Shown here one piece after another: positions 37,901 to 49,405 of a stretch of 64,000 nt of DNA. Location of the stretch: contig NC_040033.1 of the NCBI RefSeq assembly GCF_000972845.2, positions 1,478,344 to 1,542,343 of the forward strand. The letters are read 5' to 3'. The notes under the pieces were generated by a model that was not told the origin of the DNA, made no database searches, and worked only from the letters and a program-made list of their open reading frames with translations. A program made the translations under genes and the position numbers. How positions within the stretch are numbered: the first letter of the stretch is position 1; each line of letters starts with the position of its first letter. The stretch comes from Larimichthys crocea (taxonomy: Eukaryota > Chordata > Actinopteri > Sciaenidae).

Positions 37901-40090
37901 CCAAACTATGAAACCTACTAAATGATTAATAATAGCCTGTAGCTTTATGTGTGATGAGACTAGAGGGAATGGTTATTGGCAATTTCTCTCCTGTCTATTT
38001 CTCTTCTACACACACACACACACAAAAACAAAGACCTCTGGATTCCCACAACTTGCACCACCTGCAGTGTGTGAGCTCGTATTAGTTGCCAATGGCCAAG
38101 CTCGGCAACCTACCCCCCCCCTTTCTATCCGCAATGCAAACTCAAAGCGCTTCTGGCCACACAGCACATCTGCTCATCCTCACCCCAGAGATTCATCTAT
38201 TGCTCATGTGCAATTAGGGATCAGAGATCTCAGATCAGAATGTCACATGAATATATAGCCCCTACGTTTTGATCAGCACAGAGAGAGAAAGATAGCTAGA
38301 TGTTTGAGTGGGCGGGCGGGCTGCGTTAAAAAAAAGCAAGGCGCGCATTTATTTATTTTTTGTTGCCGTCGAAAATACACCTCGCGATAAATATGTATTC
38401 GCGGCGATGCCCTCTTCACACTGAAATCTGAAGCATAAACTCGCCTGCTCGTGCACAACACAATCCATCCTCTTGTCATGCTGCACAACATCCCTGCATT
38501 CATCACGTCCTATGATGTACACAAGGTCACTCGATAATGAAGGGATCTTTTAACTGCTAAAATTTTGTGGACTGCGGGATCACGGGCCTATAAAGTTTGC
38601 TCGTGTGTGTGTGTGCGTGCACATACAATGCGATGTGCGCATATGTGTTGCTTTGTGTGTGCTCGCTTCTACCTTTTATGCTGCCAGAGAAGGAGCATTT
38701 TCATTCCGCTCAGAGAGCAAAAAGCCTGGGGGAAATCAAAGTAAGCATTTCCCCCTATTCTAAAGCACCACATTTAATAGGTACAACGCCTCCCAAGCAT
38801 TCAGCTCTGTCCTTTGGACTGTGAACACATATCATGGCCAAAACTGCCAATAGGTTTCAAAAGGTATTTTGTAAAATTTCTCTTATTCATCCTGCTCGTG
38901 TTGCACTGACGTAACATTAAAAGTACAAAATAAGTGTTTTTCTTTCACAAAAGATCTTCGAACCCGGCACATAAACTGTTGTCACGTCCTTCACCGTTGT
39001 TTTTTTTCCCATTAGGTTATAAAGTGGTCATTTACGACTAGAAAAAAACCCAAAACAAATGATTTTGTATTCCGGTAGCAGTTTCCATCAGAGGTTGATG
39101 GTTCATAAATCATTATATACATCACGCAGTGAGCGAGTAAGACCTGGCAGAACAGTTAAGTAGCGTCTTGATTTACTACAGTACCTTTAAGGACAGGTTA
39201 CCCAACTTTAAAAAATGAACAGACCCACTTGCTACACTCATTGCACTCCCCTTGTCCCCGGGGAACTGTGCATGGTGTGCCGCTTTGTAAAAGAGCACAT
39301 TAATAAGGGAAGAGCTTGTTCCTTCGTGTCGTTTAAGTGTTTCTGGAGGGCATCCGCCATGTCCTCCACGCTCTTTGGGGTTGGAGGTAGGGATAGTGAT
39401 GGGGGATATGTCCCATTTCTTAATGGATACTCCACACATTAGGATTCCCTTGAAGGGTTGTATGTGTTTTTTTTGTTGTTGCTTGTATTTTTATTTAATC
39501 TTGCCCCCTGAGAAATCACATTCCATACAGAAATTACAAAATTTAAGAGGAAACATTTTGCAACTTGCTTATTTAAAGATTGATATAAGGTGCAGCAAGG
39601 ACGACTTTTACGGCGGCTAAACCATCTGCAGCCCTGCAGGCTGTTGTGGATATCGAGGAAGCTTTCATGCTGTCAACTTTGTCACCGTAAGTGCTATTCT
39701 TGTAGTGCTAGTAGGAAAACTGAGGACTAGAGATAAATGCCTCATTGACGGACAAAATAAGACTAATAGTCTAAAGCGATGTTAGCAGCTCCATGAGGCT
39801 TTAATATAGCAAAGTGCTTTGAGCCAACAACTAGCATCGACTTGCAGTGAAAATATTAACGTGATTTATCAAGTATGTTCACCACGTTCACCATCGTAGG
39901 TTGTAATGGAGTGGTCCAAACTTACCAAGTATTAAGCACATATGCAATATAAATTCTGACGATTCATCCATTCATGTTTAACGACGGTCCCTTCAATCAT
40001 ACGGTGCTACAGGACAAGTCAGCTGGCTTTATCCTCTGGGGACCATGAATACTGTAGCAAGTTTAATGATAAACCATCTGTTGTTGGGAC
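34915..40090. other. Non-coding part of copy A
   Basis: No exon recognised. Segments around 37080-37260 and 38040-38250 have the balanced, motif-rich look of conserved non-coding DNA. Simple repeats include (AT)n at 35236-35251, (CA)n at 38008-38024 and (TG)n at 38602-38620, with poly-A near 37460 and poly-T near 37660. Confidence 0.4.
38602..38620. repeat. (TG)n microsatellite in copy A
   Basis: The matching site in copy B (45971-46000) is longer and has an inserted TATG block. Confidence 0.9.
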
Positions 40091-40884
40091 TAGGGATGTA
40101 ACGATGTATCGTGACACGATTAAAAATCAGTACAAATGCGTGGCTACTCGCATCGGTTGACAGAAAAAATGAGTCGCGATTCTTCGCGAATGTGAGGAAG
40201 TAGGTTATGTTCTTTTTCTTATTTTTTAAATTAGAAATATTTTCTAGTCACTGGTTGGTGGATTCATTTGTTCAACGTCAGACGTCAAGTCACGTGACTC
40301 ACGTCACTACGTAGAACGAGGGAAGACATGGCGACGGTAGAAAACAGCTTTGAAACAGACGTACCGAGCAGTTTGAAATCACCTGTGTGGTGGCTTTTTA
40401 GATTCCCTATATACACAAATACAACCGGTGACAAACGGACAGACAAAACCAAAAACAGCATGTAAATACTGCAAGAGACTGCAACATATAGCGGCAACAC
40501 GAGCAACATGCAGCAGCAACACGAGCAACATGCAGCAGCAGATCAGCCGCCACCACAGTAAGAAGCAAAGTAACGTTACACCACCTCGAGAGCGAAAACT
40601 GCACGTTACAACAGTTCACAGCAGTTTACCGTGAGAGTGTTTCTAAATAAAGGAGATATCTGTCATGTGTTTTGTTGTTTAAGATGCAAGTTGCACTTTT
40701 TTATAAGAGAACACAAACTGTTTGAGAGTTTCTGTAAAGAAAGCATCTCAGATTCTTTTAATACAAATAAAAAGATAATTTTATTTGGTCATAATTTGTC
40801 TGTAGCTCATTTTGATTTTTAAAAAAATCATGAAAAAATCTTATCGTGAATCGAGTCGTGAGTTGAGTGTATCGTTACATCCCG
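40091..40884 (+). mobile_element. Non-autonomous hAT with BED-finger remnant, copy A
   Basis: Left end TAGGGATGTAACGATGTATC and right end ATCGTTACATCCCG form an inverted pair (GGGATGTAACGAT perfect over 13 bp), a terminus common in teleost hAT elements. No clear 8-bp target duplication was found. The interior encodes only the N-terminal BED-finger region of a transposase (see 40328-40634). The hAT catalytic core and C-terminal dimerisation region are absent, so the element could move only in trans. Equivalent copies lie at 47437-48217 and 58019-58778. Confidence 0.8.
40328..40634 (+). pseudogene. Remnant of hAT transposase N-terminus (BED zinc finger)
   Basis: ATG at 40328 opens MATVENSFETDVPSSLKSPV, followed by WWLFRFPIYTNT. 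After a frame change near 40450, the zinc-binding part reads TACKYCKRLQ, then SNTSNMQQQISRHHSKK. The CxxC pair followed by NTSNM and RHH is the pattern of BED fingers, the DNA-binding domain at the start of ZBED/hAT transposases. A stop after about 45 codons of the first frame and the absence of downstream domains mark it as dead. The B and C copies carry further frame breaks and lose the CKYC spelling. In copy A a roughly 21-bp unit (CGAGCAACATGCAGCAGCA) is repeated inside the finger. Confidence 0.7.
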
Positions 40885-42077
40885 ACCTCACTACAATCCC
40901 TAGGAAACATCATGAAACAGTTAAGCCACTTTAAGGTCGTTGATGCCGGCCGCCTTCCCAGGCTTCCTTGCTACCTTCGGCCACGATCGTACTCTGTGCC
41001 GTTTCCATACACTTTGTAAATCCACAAAGTCAGAACGCCGCGCCCTACTAGCCCGCAGGTTCAGTACACCAAAACACAAATCTATTGAGCTGAAGTTCAA
41101 CCTATATGCCTTGACTTTAGCTCAACCGCAACCGGTTTCTCCTCCTCCTGGTTTCATTGAGGTTAATAGTGTCCAGACACGGCAGCCATTAAATTAATTA
41201 AAACAAAAATAGAGTTCCCACATAACAGAGATGGATGGGGCTGTAGCAAAGATATTTACAGGTAACTTAATTACATTCACCAAATAAAACACATCTAGGT
41301 CACAAAGAGGAGAATTCTAAATAGGCAATTAAGCCAGTGGTAAGAGCCTTAATAAGGCAAGCAAAGTACATAAAATGAGGGGAAGTAAGTGAGTGTCAGT
41401 GCAAACGACTTTGCCTAACACTATTCATCATGGGACTAAGTGGTAAGATGGTGTCGGGCTGCTAAATTCTAACAGCATTAATCCCAGATAGCAGGGCTCA
41501 TACCAGCCAGTATCAATAATGGCAATAATAACTCATCCATCTGGAAGTCATCCAAACCCTGACTGGTTAATTATGCTTCCCTCATGAATATGCCTTCCGG
41601 TTTTTAACAGTAGGAGAAGAAGAAGAACATGGCAGGGGGATAGAGAGAGATGAAGGGAGGGAACAATGGAGCAGTCTCACATCTAAATAGCCTTTGTTAG
41701 CCAGTTCAGAGGCATCTGCCTGTTATGTGCTCTTGATCATAGTGACACCAGCTTCAGGGACCGTGCCTTATCCCAGCTGGTGGACGTCAAGGGACCTTGA
41801 GCATCTGCAAACATGACAAGAAGTCATTTATTAGACAGCAACCTTGACCAGCTTATTGTCCCCAAACTTGAAATTGTCATTTCTGAAGGAAAATTGCTTG
41901 ATCTCTTTGGAATGATATGAATAGATTTAACTATGGTGGGTGAAGGACAGAGTGAGGACTGATGTTCTTCATTACTGGGTTTATGTGCAAACTGCTCTTT
42001 CAGTGCTAATGAATATTTGAACGGATAACAAAAGATCTGTTCATACATAATAATAACATTATATAAAAAATGTTATA
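40885..42077. other. Non-coding part of copy A, after the BED hAT
   Basis: An 85-codon plus-strand frame at 40940 is open in A, but its B equivalent is shortened, and I do not recognise a product. AT-rich elsewhere. Confidence 0.4.
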
Positions 42078-42085
42078 CTATAGAT
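42078..42085. repeat. hAT target-site duplication, left copy
   Basis: CTATAGAT directly precedes the terminus CGGGGGTCTCCAAAC. The same 8-mer follows the right terminus in copy C at 60656-60663. An 8-bp duplication is the hallmark of hAT insertion. Confidence 0.75.
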
Positions 42086-42319
42086 CGGGGGTCTCCAAAC
42101 TACGGCCCCCGGGCCACATCCGGCCCGCCTAAACAATTGGAGTGGCCCACTTAACGATCCCAAACAATCCCTCTAAACATGGGGGATTCAACTCGGCGGG
42201 TCAGGGACGGCCGCACGGTGTGGGAGGATCCCCTTGTTTGACCTCTCCCCGGTGCTGGCTGGCCTCCGTGGGCGCATTTCCTCCGCGGCGGTGCACCGCG
42301 ACCGGCTCTGGGTCGGCTT
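42086..42319 (+). mobile_element. 28S-bearing hAT, copy A (cut by the gap)
   Basis: The left terminus CGGGGGTCTCCAAACTACGG is intact and continues into GGGCCACATCCGGCCCGCC, the start of Charlie-like hATs. At 42180/42181 the sequence jumps straight into the 28S-like part, lacking the 185 bases present at 49488-49672 in B. The rRNA-like part keeps more CpGs than in B or C. The element stops at the assembly gap, so its right end is not seen here. Confidence 0.8.
42181..42319 (+). pseudogene. 28S rRNA D2-region fragment inside hAT, copy A
   Basis: GGGGGATTCAACTCGGCGGG opens it and GCACCGCGACCGGCTCTGGG lies near the end. From memory of teleost 28S sequences this is the D2 expansion segment, sense strand. 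It is truncated by the N run. It cannot be a working rRNA gene, because the rest of the 28S is absent and a transposon terminus flanks it. Confidence 0.75.
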
Positions 42320-42329
42320 NNNNNNNNNN
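42320..42329. other. Assembly gap (10 Ns)
   Basis: Ten Ns separate the truncated hAT of copy A from the restart of the module (copy B). This looks like a fixed placeholder length rather than a measured gap. Confidence 1.
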
Positions 42330-42649
42330 GGTTGTGATAGGAGTGAGACAACAAGCTTATCTCTATCCTATAAGTTTAATGGATGATACTTGAATGTCAG
42401 ACGGGTCTAATAGCGTCTAAAAGTCTAAAAGTGTTGGTTGCAAACTGCTATGTAAAGAGACTATTAGGTAACTAGCTCACCTTTATATTTGTGGTTATTT
42501 TAGCTTATGCATTGCGTTGCGTCCTTGGTGGGATTTTGGTCCTAAATTTGGTGGCACTCAGAACTTTCATTGTCTTGTTGCAGCCAGCTGCTAGTATCCG
42601 TTCCTGTAGAAGAAGATGATTACCTGTATAGATCCTCACTCAAGCTTTA

Positions 42650-42669
42650 AATATATATATATATATATC
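42650..42669. repeat. (AT)n microsatellite in copy B
   Basis: Longer than the matching run at 35236-35251 in copy A. Confidence 0.9.
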
Positions 42670-45600
42670 CCCTAAATGCAACCACACACTACAACAAAGG
42701 GCTTATGGACATGCAAATGTGGAGAGATGCCGAGGTACTGAGGTAAACTGGCTCTCTCCAGATACCAGTCCATTCTCCATACTGTGGAACAGGCGGGCTT
42801 TCAGCTGGACACATCCGGTTCCAAAGCTACGTCCCCGTTGACTAGCTGCTGTTGACCAAGCTTTAGGTGTTCTCACAGGAATCTATGCTGTGATGTCGAC
42901 ATGAAGGGTTTCCTGGGTTTGGTTGTTTCCCAACAGTGTTGACGTTGTTGAGCCACTCAAAACTCACATTTAGTGCAGATCCTGTCCACTTCTAGCTGCA
43001 TAACCAGGAGGGTTAAATGCTTAAAACGTTTAGCTGTCTCAACATATCTAAGAAGAGAAGATTTGACAGATGTCAACTTCTGTTTGGGACTGGTTAGAAA
43101 CACACGGTGTGATGCATGGTGGACGCCCACCCACAAAACATTCAGTTCGGATTTTACCACCGCTTACTCAGAGTCAACTTCTATATCTCTATGAGTCACA
43201 ACAACGTGTGTCCCAGCAACAAGCATGTCCCAGCAGTGTTTAGTGTCTCCTGGAAATAGTTCTCATTGCTGGTTGGGCTTCTTGCAGCATTTCTCACTTA
43301 GAGGCATTGTGTTCAGCCCTCAGGGCCACTGTATGGCCTCTCTACACTCCTTGCTGTAACTGACCACTGTTGTTAGTATCAGATCAGGCAACATGAAGAA
43401 CAACTAAATGTAACATAGTTTTGCTTGCTAGTCACTATCTTTATTAACTGTGTCTACCCTTAAACAAACTTCTTCTGTTGTCAGTTTGGGTTTGTTATCA
43501 CTCCCAAAGCTCTGCAAAGGACTTAGACTTGCAGCTTCGCTTTTCATCCAATGCCAAGAATACAGTGGTATTTTTTCTTAACTGTCCAAATGTACTGAAG
43601 TAAGCAAGTATATTCTACAGTCTGACTTATAATGGCTCCCAACAGATTTCTCTGAATCTGCCTTAAAAAGTCATTGAGTCAGAATTTAGAGTCACTGACA
43701 TGCAAGTAGGATTTGTACTTTGTGAATGTCAATCCGATCCCGATAATATGAAAATCCCTATGCCGTAGAAACAAACAGGCATCGGCAAACACCTTGAGTC
43801 TCATTTGTCAGATTGAGTCCAACCCCCTCCCACCCAAAAAAAAACATAAATAAATTAATAACAAACGATCAATGCCTCAAACAGGGAGGGGAACTCGTGC
43901 AGCTTCGGGATCAAAATGTCACAGAGGTAGCCAAGCCCTCAAAGGTAAGAAGTGACACCACAGTAACTACCTTACATGTTAATTAGTGCATGAGATTTCA
44001 CACAGCAGAATACCAGAAGCCACACACACAAGTGTTAGATTGCTTTGTTGTTGCATCAGTAGGATGCAGGGGTTGCTCTGGTATCTCTGTGTGGTGGTTT
44101 ATTCATTAATTTATGGAGTAGTTTCCTCTGATCCTATTTCAGAGAGAAACAAAGGCGTTGTCCTTTTTTGTGCGCATGGATCTAAGTAACTGTTAAAACA
44201 CAGGTGCCTTATCCGCACTGTACAACCTTCCTTTGTGTCTGTGGTGGGCGTGTATGTATGCAGCGTCTCAGAAAAATCCTTTTTAAAGTGCGTTGAATCC
44301 TAAGCTTGCTGTGATTTCTAATAATGGCAGACTAGAGAATTCATCCTGAGCATGTAATTTGCAAAGTAAATTCTGCAGGGTGAGATTTAGTGAATACAGA
44401 AGTGCAGCGAGTCATCAGACTTCAGACGTCCTCACCGTGTTTTCTGCTCGTAGCCGTGTAAATTATGTTTCTGTGTCATGTTAAAGTGTCGAGACACGAT
44501 TGGAAAAAGGCTCCGAAACATCAGGACCTTTTTTTCAGCGTTTTCAGGACATCTCTCAATCAGCAACCTGTGCGAATGCATCTCAGCAAATGTAGCTCAT
44601 GTTGCATTTCAGGAGGTAATTAGATGATACCATCCTGCGTAAATTGAAGTTTCTTGTTTTCTTCCTTTGTCTCTCTTTGCCTCTTTGACACATAGAAACA
44701 AGCTTGTCATTACAAAGAATTAAATTAACATCCATAACATTGTACAACGGATTCAGGGATAATGGCAGCTCAACAATAGCCGCTCATCACGTATAATTCA
44801 CATTTATTGTTCTGAACAGCAGCTGGTGGGTAGATCTTTGTTTAGAAAAAAAAAAAAAAAAAAAAAAGCCCTGATGGACAGGAACTGATGTGTGGGTGTT
44901 TAGCGTGAGCTAAACTTAAATTAAAAATAGAATATCACAGCACTAGCGAGTATGAAAACACCAGTAGCACCAGAAACAAAATAAAAGATCCCTCTGGATG
45001 TACTCTGCACAACAAAGGTGCCACTGAAAATGAATCTTTGCTTCTTTTTTTTTTTTTTTTTACACGAACCTGTGAAGAAAATTCATTGCGATGCGTGAAT
45101 GTGAGACTGAGGTTGAATCTTTTTAGGCCTGTGTGACAAATGTAAATGAAAAAAAAAACAAGTATAAGAGCAGCTATCACACCAGGATGCATGGTGACCT
45201 TTTGATGGGATTATGTGAAGGCTAAAAGACTTAATCAAAGGAACCCTCCCTGCCACAGCGTGCTTTGACAGGTGCTGTGCATGAGCAGTGAACCAAACTA
45301 TGAAACCTACTAAATGATTAATAATAGCCTGTAGCTTTATGTGTGATGAACAGAGGGAATGGTTATTGGCAATTTCTCTCCTGTCTATTTCTCTCTACAC
45401 CACACACACACAAAACAAAGACCTCTGGATTCCCACAACTTGCACACCTGCAGTGTGTGAGCTCGTATTATGTCAATGGCCAAGCTCGGAAACTACCCCC
45501 CTTCCTCTCTATCCGCAATGCAAACTCAAAGCGCTTCTGGCCACACAGCACATCTGCTCACCCACCCCAGAGATTCATCTATGCTCATGTGCAATTAGGG

Positions 45601-45970
45601 ATCAGAGATTACAGATCAGAATGTCACATGAATATATAGCCCCACTTTTTGATCAGCACAGAGAGAGAAAGATAGCGAGATGTTGAGTGAGTGGGCGGGC
45701 TGCGTAAAAAAAAAAGCAAGGCGGCATTATTTATTTTGTTGCCGCGAAAATACACCTCGCGATAAATATGTATATCGCGACGATGCCCTCTTCACACTGA
45801 AATCTGAAGCATAAACTCGCCTGCTCGTGCACAACACAATCCATCTTTGTCATGCTGCACAACACCCGCATTCATCACGTCCTATGATGTACACAAGGTC
45901 ACTCGATAATGAGGGATCTTTTAACTGCTAAAATTTTGTGGACTGCGGGATCACGGGCCTAAAAGTTTGC

Positions 45971-46000
45971 TCGTGTGTGTGTGTGTGTATGTGTGCGTGC
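45971..46000. repeat. (TG)n microsatellite in copy B
   Basis: Expanded relative to 38602-38620, with an inserted TATG. Confidence 0.9.
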
Positions 46001-47436
46001 ACATACAATGCGATGTGCGCATATGTGTTGCTTTGTGTGTGCTAGTTTCTACCTTTTATGCTGCCAGAGAAGGAGCATTTTCATTCCGCTCAGAGAGCAA
46101 AAAGCCGGGGGAAATCAAAGTAAGCATTTCCCCCTATTCTAAAGCACCACATTTAATAGGTACAACGCCTCCCAACATTCAGCTCTGCCTTTGGACGGTG
46201 AACACATATCATGGCCAAAACTGCCAAGAGTTTCAAAAGGTATTTTGTAAATTTCTCCTTATTCATCCTGCTCGTGTTGCACTGACGTAACATAAAAGTA
46301 AAAAATAAGTGTTTTCTTTTACAAAAGATCTTCGCACATAAACTGTTGTCCAGCTCCTTCACCGTTGTTTTTTTCCCATTAGGTTTATAAAGTGGTCATT
46401 TACAACTAGAAAAAAAACAAAACAAATGATTTTGTATTCCGGTAGCAGTTCCATCAGAGGTTGATGGTTCATAAATCATTATATACATCACGCAGGAGCG
46501 GAGTAAGACCTGGCAGAACAGTTAAGTAGCGTCTGATTTACTACAGTACCTTTAAGGACAGGTTACCCAACTTAAAAAATGAACAGACCCACTTGCTACA
46601 CTCATTGCACTCCCCTTGTCCCCGGGGAACTGTGCATGGTGTGCCGCTTTGTAAAGAGCACATAATAAGGGAAGAGCTTGTTCCTCGTGTCGTTTAAGTG
46701 TTTCTGGAGGGCATCCGCCATGTCCTCCACGCTCTTTGGGGTTGGAGGTATGGATAGTGATGGGGGGATATGCCCATTTCTTAATGGATACCCAACAACT
46801 CAGGATTCCTTGAAGGGTTGTATGGTGTTTTTTGTGTGTTGTTGCTGTATTTTTATTAATCTTGCCCCCTGAGAAATCACATTCCATACAGAAATTACAA
46901 AATTTAAGAGGAAACATTGCAACTTGCTTATTTAAAGATTAATATAAGGTGCAGTAAGACGACTTTTATGGCGGCTAAACCCTTGCAGCCCTGCAGGCTG
47001 TTGTGGATATCGAGGAAGCTTTCATGCTGTCAACTTTGTCACTATAAGTGCTATTCTTGTAGTGCAGTAGGAAAACTGAGGACTAGAGATAAATGCTCAT
47101 TGACGGACAAAATAAGACTAATAGTCTAAAGCGATGTTAGCAGCTTCATGAGGCTTTAATATAGCAAAGTGCTTTGAGCCACACAACTAGCACGACTCGC
47201 AGTGAAAATAGTAACGTGATTTACAGTATGTTACCACGTTCACCATCGTAGGTTGTATGGATGGTCCAAACTTACCAAGTATTAAGCATATATGCAATAT
47301 AAATTTCTGACGATACATCCATTCATGTTAACGACGGTCCCTTCAATCAACGGGGCTACAGGACAAGTCAGCTGGCTTATCCTCTGGGACCATGAAACTG
47401 TAGCAAGTTTAATGATAAACCATCTGTTGTTGAGAC

Positions 47437-48217
47437 TAGGGATGTAACGATGCATCGTGACACGATTAAAAATCGGTACAAATGCGTGGCGATTCGCACC
47501 GGTTGACAGAAAAAATGAGTCGCGATTATTTGCGAATGTGAGAGAAGTAGATACCTTCTTTTTTCTTCTTTTTTTAAATTAGAAATAGGTTATGTTTTCT
47601 AAAAAAAAGTCACTGGTTGGTGATCATTTGTTCAATGTCAGACGTCAAGTCAACGTGACGTCACTGATAGAACGAGGGAAGACATGGCGACGGTAGAAAA
47701 CAACTTTGAAACAGACGCACCGAGCAGTTTGAAATCACCTGTGTGGAGCATTAGATTCCCTATATACAACAAATACAACCAGTGAGAAACGGACAGACAA
47801 AACCAAAACAGCATGTAAAATTGCAAGAGACTGCAACATATAGCGGCAACATGAGCAACAGCAGCAGCAAACGAGCAACATGCAGCAGCTTATCAGCCGC
47901 CACCACAGTGAGAAGCAAAGTAACGTTACGCCACCTCGAGAGCGAAAACTGCACGTTACAGCAGTTAACAGCAGTTTACCGTGAGAGTGTTTCTAAAGAA
48001 AGGAGATATCTGTCATGTGTTTTTGTTGTTTAAGATGTAAGTTGCACTTTTTTTTATAAGAGCCACAAACTGTTTGAGAGTTTCTGTAAAGAAAGCACCT
48101 GAGATTCTTTTCCTACAAATAAAAAGATCATTATTTGCTCAGAATTGTCTGTAGCTCATTTTAATTTAAAAAAAAATCGTATCGTGAATCGAGTCGTGAG
48201 TTGAGTGTTACATCCCG
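47437..48217 (+). mobile_element. Non-autonomous hAT with BED-finger remnant, copy B
   Basis: Same termini as 40091-40884, though the right terminus has lost a few bases (GTGTTACATCCCG). The interior shows both substitutions (ATGCATCG for ATGTATCG near the left end) and single-base gaps. The BED finger is further disrupted. Confidence 0.8.
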
Positions 48218-49405
48218 ACCTCACTACAATCCCTAGGAACATCAATGAAACAGTTAAGCCACTTTTGTTCCAGGAAGGTCGTTGATTGCGGCCGCCTTCC
48301 CAGGCTCCTTGCTACCTTTGGCCACGATCGTACTCTGTCCCGTTTCCGTACACTTTGTAAATCCACAAAGTCAGAACACCGCGCCCTACTAGCCCGCAGT
48401 TCAGTACACCAAAAACACAAATCTACTGAGCTGAAGTTCAACCTATATGCCTTGACTTAGCACAACCGCAACCAGTTTCTCCTCCTCCTGGTTTCATTAG
48501 GGTAATAGTGTCCAGACACGGCAGCCATTAAATTAATTAAACAAAAATAGAGTTCCCACATAACAGAGATGGATGGGGCTGTAGCAAAGATATTACAGGT
48601 AACTTAATTACATTCACAAAATAAACACATCTAGGTCACAAAGAGGAGAATTCTAAATAGCCAATTAAGCCAGTGGTAAGAGCCTTAATAAGGCAAGCAA
48701 AGTACATAAAATGAGGGAAGTAAGTAGTGTCAGTGCAAACGACTTTGCCTCAACTATTCATCATGGGACTAAGTGGTAAGGTGTCGGCTGCTAAATTCTA
48801 ACACATTAATCCCAGATAGCAGGGCTCATACCAGCCAGTATCAATAATGGCAATAATAACTCATCCATCTGGAAGTCACCAAACCCTGACTGGTTAATTA
48901 TGCTTCCCTCCATGAATATCCTTCCGGTTTTTAACAGTAGAGAAGAAGAAGAACATGGCAGGGGGATAGAGAGAGATGAAGGGAGGGAACAATGGAGCAG
49001 TCTCACATCTAAATAGCCTTTGTTAGCCAGTTCAGAGGCATCTGCCTGTATGTGCTCTTTGACATAGTGACACCAGCTTCAGGGACCGTGCCTTATCCCA
49101 GCTGGTGGACGTCAAGGGACTTGAGCATCTGCAAACATGACAAGAAGTCATTTATTAGACAGCAACCTTGACCAGCTTATTGTCCCCAAACTTGAAATTG
49201 TCATTTCTGAAGGAAAATTGCTGTTATCTCTTTGGAATGATATGGAATAGATTTAACTATGGTGGGTGAAGGACAGAGTGAGGACTGATGTTCTTCATAC
49301 TGGGTTTATGTGCAAACTGCTCTTTCAGTGCTAATGAATATTGAACGGATAACAAAAGATCTGTTCATACATAATAATAAATATATAAAAAATGTTATAC
49401 TATAG

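Larger units (their letters stand above)
34915..42319 (+). repeat. Duplicated module, copy A (reference-quality copy)
   Basis: Starts GGTTGTGATAGGAGTGAGAC inside otherwise single-copy sequence. The same sequence restarts at 42330. A 34915-42180 (7266 bp) corresponds to B 42330-49487 (7158 bp), and A 38832-42180 (3349 bp) to C 56798-60029 (3232 bp). A carries fuller homopolymers and fewer missing bases than B or C. It ends inside the 28S-bearing hAT at the N run. No gene is recognised in it. Contents include the BED hAT (40091-40884), the left part of the 28S hAT (42086-42319) and several microsatellites. Confidence 0.95.

Noticed and set aside
46552..46917. 121-codon minus-strand frame near a CCCGGGGA segment, with shorter echoes at 39176 and 57160
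   Set aside because: Length and frame differ in each copy, there is no start or splice context, and no family is recognised.
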